Shown: positions 7,856-15,486 of the stretch, one piece after another
Numbering within the stretch: position 1 is the stretch's first letter
Layout: every line of letters begins with the position of its first letter
Origin: Streptomyces sp. NBC_00483
GTDB taxonomy: Bacteria > Actinomycetota > Actinomycetes > Streptomycetales > Streptomycetaceae
Assembly: GCF_036013745.1 (NCBI RefSeq)
Contig: NZ_CP107880.1
Coordinates: forward strand, 1,116,001-1,180,000
Length of the DNA stretch: 64,000 nt
Direction: 5' to 3'
Made by a program: the position numbers and the translations under genes
The notes under the pieces: generated by a model
Told to the model about the DNA's origin: nothing
Database searches by the model: none
Seen by the model: only the letters and a program-made list of their open reading frames with translations

Positions 7856-9001
7856 ATGGGCTACTCATGCGACTCCGCGGCCGAGCGCCTCGCGGAAGGG
7901 CTCGGCTTCTCGTGCCATGACGCGGCTCCGATCGTGGACTTCCGCAACCCGTTCGGCCTGGAGAGCGGCACCATGCCGTACCTGGAACTGCTCGTCATCG
8001 GTGGGGCGGTGTTCGCCTTCGTCCACGCCTGGCGACGGTGGCGCCGCGACGGCGACCCGGTCAACATCTCGCTGTGGTTCGCCTCGGTCGTCTACCTGGC
8101 GGTGATCGAGCCGCCGCTCTACTTCCCGAGCTGGTTCGGGCTCCAGGAGTACGTCGGCTTCATCTTCTCCCACAACGTGTTCACCGTGCAGTTCATGTAC
8201 GACCGGCTGCCGCTGTACATCGTGGCGTTCTATCCGGCGCTGTCGCAGCTCGCCTACGAACTCGTCCGCGCCCTGGGCGGCTTCACCCGGCGCGGCCGCC
8301 TTTCCGGTCCGGTCGCCGGGTCGCTGGCCGTCGCGTTCGTCTGCCAGGTGTTCTACGAGATCTTCGATCAGCTCGGGCCGCAGCTGAAGTGGTGGGCCTG
8401 GAATCCCGGCAACACGATGATCAACGAACCGGCGCTCGCCTCGGTCCCGATGAACAGCATGTTCCTGTTCGCGTCGGTGTCCTTCGGCGCGATGACCTAC
8501 CTCGTCGTACGGTTTGTCGGCGCACGGGACGGCCGTGCCACGCTCACCGGCCGGCAGATCGGCCTGCGCACCGTCGCCGCCGGTGTCCTGACACCGTTGG
8601 CGATGGGCATCGCCGGTGTGCCCAGCAACCTCTTCGCGGGCGGGGACCAACTCGGCATCCAGCGAGCCATCCTCGGCGTCGAGATCGCCCTCGTCTGGAT
8701 CGTCGGCCTCTACCTGCTCGCGGACGCGTGGCGTGCGCGCCGTTCGCAGCCGATGCCGGTTGCTGCCGCGTCGCCGGGGTTCGCGAGGACGTATCCGGCG
8801 CTGTACCTCGTCGTCCATGTCGTGCTCTGGCTGGTCGCGTTGCCCGCCTACGTCGATGCGTCCAGCGGCGTCACCGAGCAGGGCACACCGGTCGGCAGCC
8901 TCTGGTACACCGCTCTGTGCGCCGTCGCCGCGACCGGCCTGGTCGTGGCCGCACTCCGCGCAACCAGGCCCCAACCGGCCGTGGAGCCTGTGCGATCCTG
9001 A
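7856..9001 (+). CDS. polytopic membrane protein, possibly AveC-like
   Basis: 381 residues with about eight or nine hydrophobic helices spread along the whole length. A short soluble N-terminus with Cys residues precedes the first helix (YLELLVIGGAVFAFVHAW). Polar conserved-looking patches include VIEPPLYFP and VCQVFYEIFDQ. Size, topology and the acidic and aromatic residues inside helices remind me of the AveC/MeiC spirocyclase-like family, but the similarity is a visual impression. GGAGGAG lies 8 bases before ATG 7856. It is the middle gene between an FAD monooxygenase and a TetR regulator (4-base gap to the latter), so it is probably co-regulated with the oxygenase and works on the same hydrophobic compound. 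Alternative: a transporter or simple membrane partner. Confidence 0.6.
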   Translation: MGYSCDSAAERLAEGLGFSCHDAAPIVDFRNPFGLESGTMPYLELLVIGGAVFAFVHAWRRWRRDGDPVNISLWFASVVYLAVIEPPLYFPSWFGLQEYVGFIFSHNVFTVQFMYDRLPLYIVAFYPALSQLAYELVRALGGFTRRGRLSGPVAGSLAVAFVCQVFYEIFDQLGPQLKWWAWNPGNTMINEPALASVPMNSMFLFASVSFGAMTYLVVRFVGARDGRATLTGRQIGLRTVAAGVLTPLAMGIAGVPSNLFAGGDQLGIQRAILGVEIALVWIVGLYLLADAWRARRSQPMPVAAASPGFARTYPALYLVVHVVLWLVALPAYVDASSGVTEQGTPVGSLWYTALCAVAATGLVVAALRATRPQPAVEPVRS

Positions 9002-9005
9002 GGCA

Positions 9006-9638
9006 ATGGGGCACCACGGCTGGGGAGGCCGACCTCCCGCATCGGACGCGGAGGCACGGCAGCGGATCATCGACGCGACCGCCCGCTGCGTCGACCGGCA
9101 CGGCGTCACGAAAACGACCCTGTCCGACGTCGCGGCCGAACTCGGCGTCACCCGCCAGACCGTGTACCGCCACTTCGGGCGACTCAGCGACATCGTCGCC
9201 GAGGTGGCGGCCCAGGGCGCCGAGTCGTTCGTCGACCTGATGATCGCGCACCTGCAAGGCATCACGGAACCGGCCGAAGCCGTCGTCGAGGGCATGGTCT
9301 TCTGCGTACGGACCATCCCCACCGAGCCACGCCTGAGCCTTCTGCTGCAACTCGGCGACACCACCGCCTTCGGCCGCGGCGCCACCACCAGTGACACCAT
9401 CGGCTACGGCGCCAGGATGCTGCGGCGCTTCCCCGTCGACTGGGCCGCCGCGGGCGTCGGCGACAAGGACCTCGACGGCCTCGCCGAGATGATCATGCGG
9501 CTCCTGACCTCACTGCTCCAGCACCCCGGTGAGCCACCACAGGACGAGACCCGACTCCGCACCCTCCTCAACCGCTGGCTGGCCCCGGCCCTGTCCCGGA
9601 CGGCGGCGTCGGCGGGCGTGACGGGTGACTCGGCCTGA
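9006..9638 (+). CDS. TetR/AcrR family regulator
   Basis: 210 residues. The N-terminal helix-turn-helix covers about residues 18-65 (RIIDATARCVDRHGVTKTTL, then LGVTRQTVYRHFGRLSDIV); the remaining helical domain is variable and should bind a ligand. It starts 4 bases after the stop of the membrane-protein gene, so translation is probably coupled. As the last gene of the three-gene operon it is well placed to repress its own operon through the inverted repeat at 6218-6244. Ligand unknown. Confidence 0.87.
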   Translation: MGHHGWGGRPPASDAEARQRIIDATARCVDRHGVTKTTLSDVAAELGVTRQTVYRHFGRLSDIVAEVAAQGAESFVDLMIAHLQGITEPAEAVVEGMVFCVRTIPTEPRLSLLLQLGDTTAFGRGATTSDTIGYGARMLRRFPVDWAAAGVGDKDLDGLAEMIMRLLTSLLQHPGEPPQDETRLRTLLNRWLAPALSRTAASAGVTGDSA

Positions 9639-9722
9639 CCAGTCGAGCCGAGCCGTCCCGGCCATGAGCGTCAGCCTTCGAACTCAGCGGAGACTGCAAC
9701 CGCGGCCATCATGTGAGAGCGA

Positions 9723-10565
9723 TCAACTGGCCGTATCTGTGGCCCCGCCTGACAGGAATTCGCGAGCCCCGCGCATCCTGGTGCGGAGACTGCGCTGGGT
9801 TCCGCTGCTGTCCAGACGCACGTCCAGCGGTCCAGGCACGCCCGTGTCGGCCCGTCGCCGCGCAGGCAGAGTGGCCGGGTCGAGGCCATCGCGGCGAGCG
9901 ATCAGGAGGCCGAGTTCGTGACGGCTGACCGCGTCCGGCCCTGCGACGTGGCGGATTCCGGCGTGATCGGAGGACGCTAGTTCCAGAATCGCGGCAGCAA
10001 GGTCCGACACATGCACGGGGCAACGGACATCGTCGGTGAACAGGGCCCCGTCACGGCGCCCACCGGACAGCTCATGCACCAACGTCTCGTGCGCGGAATC
10101 CCCATCGCCGATGATCAGCGACGTTCGGGCGATGACGGCTGCCGGGGCCAGCAGACGGATCGCGGTCTCGGCGGCGGCCTTTGCGGCGCCGTAGGGCGTG
10201 ATCGGATCCGGTGCAGCGGCTTCGTCGTAGTAGGCCTGGGCTCCGGAGAAGACCGCGTCGCTGGATACGTGCACCAGCCGTGCTCCCCGGCCGGCTGCGG
10301 CCATCGCCACCTGGATGGCTCCCTCCGCCGTGGTCGCCCAATCTGCCTTCCGTGAGGCCGCGTTGACCACAACACGTGGATCCACTTCGTCGAGCACCGA
10401 GGCGATCTCCGCGCGATTGCGGAGGTCAAGCGGCAGCCACTGAACCTCGGAGGAGCGGCCGGGGTTCCTCATGAAAGTCGCGGCAACGGCGTGCCCGGAA
10501 GCAGTCGCCTGTCGTACCAGTTCCCCGCCGAGGAAACCGCTGCCGCCGATGATGAGCAAGGTCAT
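9723..10565 (-). CDS. NAD(P)-dependent sugar-nucleotide reductase-like protein (RmlD/SDR extended family)
   Basis: 280 residues. The N-terminus MTLLIIGGSGFLGGELVRQ carries the GxxGxxG Rossmann motif; DLRNRAEIASVLDEVDPRVVVNAAS, HVSSDAVFSG and YGAAKAAAE (the Tyr-Lys catalytic pair) are the hallmarks of RmlD-type dTDP-4-dehydrorhamnose reductases and related epimerases. No other deoxysugar gene is in the window, so it probably acts on another substrate. ATG 10565 is used because the fold starts there; the frame runs four codons further. It is convergent with the TetR gene on its left and stands alone. Confidence 0.78.
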   Translation of the reverse strand: MTLLIIGGSGFLGGELVRQATASGHAVAATFMRNPGRSSEVQWLPLDLRNRAEIASVLDEVDPRVVVNAASRKADWATTAEGAIQVAMAAAGRGARLVHVSSDAVFSGAQAYYDEAAAPDPITPYGAAKAAAETAIRLLAPAAVIARTSLIIGDGDSAHETLVHELSGGRRDGALFTDDVRCPVHVSDLAAAILELASSDHAGIRHVAGPDAVSRHELGLLIARRDGLDPATLPARRRADTGVPGPLDVRLDSSGTQRSLRTRMRGAREFLSGGATDTAS

Positions 10566-10776
10566 GACCCGACACACTATGCCGAGAAGGACCGCCTAGC
10601 AGGGGTGCGGTGACCGGTGGAGGGCGGTGAGGAGGACGCGACCGGCCCTCTCGCCAACTCCCGCTCCAGGACCAGGAACAGCGCCTCGCTCAGCTTCGGC
10701 CGGGCAGCCACGTTTTCGGGTCGGCGGCCTCCGCCGGCCTGCGCGCCAGCAGTCGGCGGGCGGGCCGCTCGGTCTC

Positions 10777-12015
10777 TTACCAGGTCACGGGCAGTGCGTG
10801 CAGGCCGTAGATGATGGCGTCGTACTTGAAGGGGATCGCGTCGAGGTCGTCGATGGCGCGGAGGGTGGGGATGCGGCGCAGCAGGGTCGGGTAGATGACC
10901 TGGAGTTCCATGCGGGCCAGGGGCTGGCCGACGCAGTGATGGGCGCCGGCGCCGAACGCCTGGTGCTGGCGGGCGTTGCGGGTGAGGTCGAGGCGGTCGG
11001 GTTCGGGGAAGACCGAGGGGTCGCGGTTGGCGAGTTCGCCGAGGAGGATGACGCCGTCTCCGGCGCGGATGGTGTGCCCGGCGACCTCGATGTCCTCCAT
11101 GGCGGTACGGCGGCGGCCGAGGTGGACGATGGAGAGGTAGCGCAGGAGTTCCTCGACGGCGGTGCGGATGACGGCGGGGTCGTCCGTGTCGCGGATCAGG
11201 GCCAGTTGGTCGGGGTGCTGCAGGAGCAGCAGCGTACCCAGGCTGATCATGTTCGCGGTCGTCTCGTGTCCGCCCAGGAGCAGCAGCACACCCATGGTGG
11301 CGGCCTGGCGGCGGGTGATCTCGCCGCTCTCGATCTGCGTGCAGAGGCTGGAGAGGAGGTCGTCGCCGGGTTCGCCGAGCTTACGGCCGACGAGGTCGTC
11401 GAGGTACGTGGCGAGGTTGGTGTGGGCCGTCTGGCGTTCCTGGGGAGAGGCGACGGCGGAGACGATGGACTTGCTGTTGGCCTGGAAGAACTCGTGGTCC
11501 TCGTAGGGCACTCCGAGCATCTCGGAGATGACCAGGGAGGGGATCGGCAGGGCGAGGGCCTGGACGAGATCGGCGGGCTTGGGGCCCGCCAGCATGGTGT
11601 CGATGAAGTCGTCGGTCATCTTCTGCACGCGGGGGCGCATCGCCTCGACGCGCTTGATGGTGAAGGCGCCGCTGACCATGCGGCGCAGCCGGGCGTGTTC
11701 GGGGTCGTCCATGCCGACGAAGCTCAGGTCGGTGCTGCCCGCGTGGGCGTGTGTCGGGTCCACGGGGCTGGGGAAGCCCGGCCGGGTGAACTCCACGCTC
11801 AGGCGCGGGTCGGACAGCAGGGCCTTCTGTTCGGCGTGCCCGGTCACAGCCCAGGGAGTGCTGTCACCCCAGGAGCGGACCCGGGTGACGGGGCCGTGTT
11901 CGGACAGCGCCCGCATGCCGGGAGACGGGGCGAAGGGGCACTTCGAGGAACGCGCCGCAGGGAAGTCGGGGATCTCGGGTGTGCCGGCTTCGGGGGTGGC
12001 AGGCGTGGTGGTCAT
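10777..12015 (-). CDS. cytochrome P450, CYP105-like
   Basis: 412 residues, the usual length of a soluble bacterial P450. The oxygen-binding helix has LLGGHETTA near 250, the ExxR motif is EELLR near 290, and the heme-binding loop is FGAGAHHCVGQPLAR with the ligand Cys near 357. The N-terminus (IPDFPAAR, CPF, GPVTRVR, STPWAVTGH) is typical of the CYP105 group, which hydroxylate many xenobiotics and natural products in Streptomyces. It lies downstream of a ferredoxin and a ferredoxin reductase on the same strand, after a 225-base gap, so a complete electron chain is present. A TetR regulator heads the run. The substrate cannot be told from sequence. Confidence 0.92.
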   Translation of the reverse strand: MTTTPATPEAGTPEIPDFPAARSSKCPFAPSPGMRALSEHGPVTRVRSWGDSTPWAVTGHAEQKALLSDPRLSVEFTRPGFPSPVDPTHAHAGSTDLSFVGMDDPEHARLRRMVSGAFTIKRVEAMRPRVQKMTDDFIDTMLAGPKPADLVQALALPIPSLVISEMLGVPYEDHEFFQANSKSIVSAVASPQERQTAHTNLATYLDDLVGRKLGEPGDDLLSSLCTQIESGEITRRQAATMGVLLLLGGHETTANMISLGTLLLLQHPDQLALIRDTDDPAVIRTAVEELLRYLSIVHLGRRRTAMEDIEVAGHTIRAGDGVILLGELANRDPSVFPEPDRLDLTRNARQHQAFGAGAHHCVGQPLARMELQVIYPTLLRRIPTLRAIDDLDAIPFKYDAIIYGLHALPVTW

Positions 12016-12240
12016 GGTGTCCTCCGGTGGGGGGCCGCCTCCGTCGTGCGAAGGGTGGGAGGCGTGCGCGGATCAGTCGGTGGGTGACGGAAACATGCGA
12101 GCGTGCGACGTGGTGGGAGCCGCTGGGGTGGCACCCGGTTCGGGCGGCGGGCTTCGGGGCACGCGCGGTCGGCCTGCCGTTGCGGGCAGCCGGTGACGTG
12201 TGTGGGCCGAGGCGTACCTGCCACTCGGTATAGGCCCTCG

Positions 12241-13449
12241 TCAGCGCGAGGCGGCGGCGGGTTCGACCCGGGGTGCGGGGGCGTACCGGTCGAGGAGGGC
12301 CTGGCGGTGTTGGCGGGCCTGTTTGGGCATGTTCCAGCCGAGGACCGCGATGGGGCGCCCCTCGTCGTCGAGGTACTGCGCGACGAACCGGCCCTGTTCC
12401 GTGTCACCTTCGACGATGCGCACGGTCGCGGTGGGTGTGGGCAGCCCGTACACCTGGATCTTGACGCCGAGTTGGTCGGTCCAGAAGTAGGGGACGGGAC
12501 TGTAGGGGCGGTCCTCGCCCAGGATGTTCGCGGCGACCAGCATGGCCTGCTCGGTGGCGTTCGTGCGGTTCTCCAGCCGCAGCGACCGTCCGAGGCCTTC
12601 GTGGTGGAAGCGGGCCACGTCTCCCGCCGCGTAGATGCCGTCGGCGGCGCGGCAGCGGGAGTCGCACTCCACGCCGTCCCGCAGCGCCAGTCCGCTGTGG
12701 GTCAGCCAGTCGGTGGCGGGGGTGCTGCCGACCGCTGTGACGACGAGATCGGCGGGAAGGGGGTCGCCGTCGACCGGGCGGACACCGGTGACGCGTCCGT
12801 CGGCCGTCTCCAGCCCGTCCACCAGGGTGTCCGGGCGCAGCCGCACTCCGTGTTCGGTGTGCAGTGCGGCCAGGCGCTGGGCGATGTCGTGGCCCAACTG
12901 CGCCTGCATCGGCGCGGCTTGAGGTCCTGTCATGGTGACGTCGGCGCCCATGAGGCGGGCCGTGGCGGCGATCTCGGCGCCGAGCACGCCGTCGCCGACG
13001 ACCACGACCCGTTCGGCCTTCAGCAGTTCCTCGCGCAGCCGACCGGCGTCGCCGAGGGTCCGCAGCACATGCACGCCCGTCGCACCCGACAGGCCGGGCA
13101 GCCTGCGTGCGTGCAGTCCGGTGGCCAGTACGACGGCCTCCGCCCGCAGCTCCGCTCCGCTCGCGGTACGCACCGTGCGCGTGGCGGCGTCGAGGGCCAC
13201 CGCGCGCTCACCGAGGGCGAGTTCGGCGTCCAGGGCGTCCAGCACGTCACGGGTGCGGAGCTGCGTGCGCTCGGCCTCCCAGGTGCCGGCGAGTACCTGT
13301 TTCGACAGGGGCGGGCGGTCGTACGGCGCGCCTTCTTCCTCGCCGAGCAGCGTGATCCGTCCGCGGTAGCCCTTGCGGCGCAGGCTCTCCGTGACGGCGA
13401 GGCCCGCGGCGCTGGCCCCGACGACGAGCACGTCCGAGGGCGTACTCAC
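12241..13449 (-). CDS. FAD-dependent ferredoxin reductase
   Basis: 402 residues of the putidaredoxin-reductase/AIF-like family, which pass electrons from NAD(P)H to a ferredoxin. The FAD-binding motif GASAAG is at about residues 11-16, the NAD(P)-binding motif GDGVLGAEIAA near 155 and the second FAD motif YAAGDVARF near 270; RPPLSK follows the first domain as is usual. GTG 13449 overlaps the TGA stop of the ferredoxin gene by four bases (GTGA), a strong sign of translational coupling. Together with that ferredoxin and the P450 it forms a class I P450 system. Confidence 0.92.
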   Translation of the reverse strand: MSTPSDVLVVGASAAGLAVTESLRRKGYRGRITLLGEEEGAPYDRPPLSKQVLAGTWEAERTQLRTRDVLDALDAELALGERAVALDAATRTVRTASGAELRAEAVVLATGLHARRLPGLSGATGVHVLRTLGDAGRLREELLKAERVVVVGDGVLGAEIAATARLMGADVTMTGPQAAPMQAQLGHDIAQRLAALHTEHGVRLRPDTLVDGLETADGRVTGVRPVDGDPLPADLVVTAVGSTPATDWLTHSGLALRDGVECDSRCRAADGIYAAGDVARFHHEGLGRSLRLENRTNATEQAMLVAANILGEDRPYSPVPYFWTDQLGVKIQVYGLPTPTATVRIVEGDTEQGRFVAQYLDDEGRPIAVLGWNMPKQARQHRQALLDRYAPAPRVEPAAASR

Positions 13450-13646
13450 GCGTCCTCGTGCAGGTGGATGGCGGCGGCAGGGCAGACGCCTGCGGACTCG
13501 CGCACTCCCTCGTGGTGCTCTGCTACGGGCGCGGCGTCGAGCAGGATGACGATGCCGTCCTCGTCACGCTGGTCGAACACTTCAGGCGCGATCAATACGC
13601 ACTGACCGGCGCCGCAGCACTTCTCCTCGTCAACAGTTATCTTCAC
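13446..13646 (-). CDS. [3Fe-4S]-type ferredoxin for P450
   Basis: 66 residues. The cluster pattern is C-x5-C-xn-CP with Cys10, Cys16 and Cys55 (KCCGAGQCV and GVCPAAAI); an additional Cys11 is present. The usual fourth ligand position is Ala, so a [3Fe-4S] cluster is expected, as in other CYP105-associated ferredoxins. GTG 13646 has AAGGGAG 7 bases upstream. The gene overlaps the reductase start by four bases. It should shuttle electrons from that reductase to the CYP105-like P450. Confidence 0.92.
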   Translation of the reverse strand: MKITVDEEKCCGAGQCVLIAPEVFDQRDEDGIVILLDAAPVAEHHEGVRESAGVCPAAAIHLHEDA

Positions 13647-13717
13647 GCTGTCTCCCTTGTCGAGTCGAGTCGGGTCAGGCCGGACGGCGTTGGTTCGCAC
13701 CGGCCTGTAACGGTCTT

Positions 13718-14371
13718 TCAGCGACGGGTGGTAGGCGCGGCGAGGAGCCCCACCAGCGCGTCTTCCAGTGCGTCGGCGATGCGTTCCCAGGACGGGCCGG
13801 GCTCGGCCGGGGTTTCGGCGAGGGCGCGTTCGCGCTCCGCGCAGGTATGGGTGATCAAGTGGCGGGCCATCTCCGCGCGTTGGGGGCGGACCTCGGGGGG
13901 CACGATGTCGTACAGGCACCGGCCCAGCCCCTGAAGGGTGCGGCGCAGGCTGTCACGGGTGAGGGACTCGTCCGTCACCAGCGTCCGCATCAGCGGGTCG
14001 GTCATCACCTGCGCGGCGAACCGTGCGTGCCAGGACGGAAAGCCGAGGGCCGCGTGATATTCGGTCACCGGACGCAACAGGCAGCGGACCCAGTCCCGCA
14101 GGTCGTCGCTGTCGCCGGCGGCCTCCACGTAACGTGTGCGGATCACGTCGACCTGATCGCCGTGCCTGGTCATCATGGCCCGTACGAGGGTCGCCTTGCT
14201 GCCGAAGTGGTAACTGACGGCCGTGGTGTTGCCCTGGCCGGCCGCCTCGCCGATCTGCCGGTTGGAGACGTTCGACAGCCCGTGCTCGGCGTAGAGGCGC
14301 TCGGCCGCGGCCATGATGGCCTCGCGGGTGCCGGCGCCGCGGCCGGTGCGGGGCTGGGTGCTGTTCACCAT
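13718..14371 (-). CDS. TetR family regulator of the P450 cassette
   Basis: 217 residues. The helix-turn-helix spans about residues 14-65 (AAERLYAEHGLSNVSNRQIG, then AVSYHFGSKATLVRAMM). ATG 14371 has a perfect AAGGAG 6 bases upstream; the frame continues 14 codons further but without a better site. The gene lies 71 bases upstream of the ferredoxin on the same strand, so it probably shares a transcript with ferredoxin and reductase. The inverted repeat at 14422-14443 just upstream is its likely operator, suggesting autorepression of the whole cassette. Confidence 0.87.
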   Translation of the reverse strand: MVNSTQPRTGRGAGTREAIMAAAERLYAEHGLSNVSNRQIGEAAGQGNTTAVSYHFGSKATLVRAMMTRHGDQVDVIRTRYVEAAGDSDDLRDWVRCLLRPVTEYHAALGFPSWHARFAAQVMTDPLMRTLVTDESLTRDSLRRTLQGLGRCLYDIVPPEVRPQRAEMARHLITHTCAERERALAETPAEPGPSWERIADALEDALVGLLAAPTTRR

Positions 14372-14421
14372 GTCAGGCTCCTTGATTCCGCGCTCTTGAT
14401 CACTAGACCTCACACTTCCAG

Positions 14422-14443
14422 TTAAGTCAACCGACTGACTTAA
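14422..14443. promoter_or_regulatory. inverted repeat, probable operator of the P450-cassette TetR
   Basis: TTAAGTCA and TGACTTAA are exact reverse complements of 8 bases around the spacer ACCGAC. The site lies 51 bases upstream of the TetR start codon, in an AT-richer patch that should hold the promoter. Confidence 0.68.
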
Positions 14444-14528
14444 TATCTGGTCCGGCCAGGTGGGCGCGACGGGCCGGAATCGGAGGCAGGGTCACCGGTA
14501 CCCCTGCGGGATTCGAGTCCTCGTACAC

Positions 14529-14565
14529 GAGGCCTGAGGCCTGAGGCCTGAGGCCTGAGGCCTCA
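14529..14565. repeat. heptamer tandem repeat GGCCTGA
   Basis: Four copies of GGCCTGA from 14531 are followed by one GGCCTCA, ending five bases before the SARP stop codon. A simple slippage repeat; it can fold on itself through GAGGCCTC. Confidence 0.7.
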
Positions 14566-14570
14566 GCGGT

Positions 14571-15365
14571 TCACCGCACGCCGATCCCCGCCAGCAGATC
14601 CTCGTCCTGCCGCAGGATGCGCGCATGCAGCGCGCGCAGCGTCGGGCCCGGGTCCGCGCCCAGGGCTTCGGCGAGGCGGTGCCGGGTCGCCTCGTAGGCG
14701 GCGAGGGCTTCGGAGGAACGGCCGGTGCGGTAGAGGGCGTGCATCAGCAGCTCCACCGGACGCTCGCGCAGCGGGTGCGCGGCGATGAGCCGGATCAGCT
14801 CGTGGACCTGCTCGAAGGAGCGGCCGTGGGCGATCTCGCCGGCCAGTCGTTCTTCCTGTACGGTCACGCGCTTCTCCGCCCAGCGCTGACGTTCGGCCTC
14901 CAGGTAGGGGGCGCGCAGGCTCTCGGCGAAGTCACCGCGCCACAACTCTTCCGCACGCCCGACGAGTTCGGCGGCCGCAGGCAGGTCGCCGGCGTCCCGG
15001 GCGGCGATGGCCCGGTCCACCAGGGAGCGTCGCTCGCCCAGATCGTCGATGCCCGCGCCGGTCAGCCGGTATCCGCCGCCCGTCCAGGTCAGGTCGACCG
15101 CATCGCCGAGGCAGCGACGCAGCCCGGAGACGTACTTCTGCACCAAGTTCCTTACGTGGCGCGGTGGTTGGCTGCCCCAGACGGCGTCGACCAGAGCGTC
15201 GTACGAGATCGAGCGCCCTTCTTGCAGGAGCAGGACGGCCAGGACGGCGCGCTGCTGTGGCGGGCCCAGCGGCACTGCCTGCCCGTCCGCGCCCAACACC
15301 CGCACCGGGCCCAGCATTTCGAACCTCAACACCCGCTCGGCCTTCACGTCCGCCCCCTCGCCCAT
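14571..15365 (-). CDS. SARP (AfsR/DnrI/RedD) family transcriptional activator
   Basis: 264 residues with the two domains of a small SARP. Residues about 10-100 form the OmpR-like winged helix (FEMLGPVRVLGADGQAVPLG, ALVDAVWG, VQKYVSGLRRCLG, GGGYRL), and the rest is the bacterial transcriptional activation domain (AEELWRGDF, LIRLIAAHPLRERPVELLM, ALYRTGRSSEALAAYE). SARPs activate antibiotic and other secondary-metabolite clusters by binding direct repeats near -35. ATG 15365 is taken because the domain begins shortly after it; GTG at VKAERV is possible. The gene is divergent from an MMPL exporter, its most likely local target. No biosynthetic cluster is seen beside it. Confidence 0.88.
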   Translation of the reverse strand: MGEGADVKAERVLRFEMLGPVRVLGADGQAVPLGPPQQRAVLAVLLLQEGRSISYDALVDAVWGSQPPRHVRNLVQKYVSGLRRCLGDAVDLTWTGGGYRLTGAGIDDLGERRSLVDRAIAARDAGDLPAAAELVGRAEELWRGDFAESLRAPYLEAERQRWAEKRVTVQEERLAGEIAHGRSFEQVHELIRLIAAHPLRERPVELLMHALYRTGRSSEALAAYEATRHRLAEALGADPGPTLRALHARILRQDEDLLAGIGVR

Positions 15366-15486
15366 GGGGCGAGCGTAGCCCGCGCGGCGTTCCAGCGGTT
15401 GTTCCAGCGGGCGTTCCAGCGCTCGGTCAGCGGCGGCATCGAGCCTGACGGTCACGGAACACCCGCCCTGGGAAAGGCAGTTCACC

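Noticed and set aside
14500..14530. TpsiC-like sequence GATTCGAGTCC
   Set aside because: The flanks do not make a five-base stem and there is no acceptor or anticodon arm.
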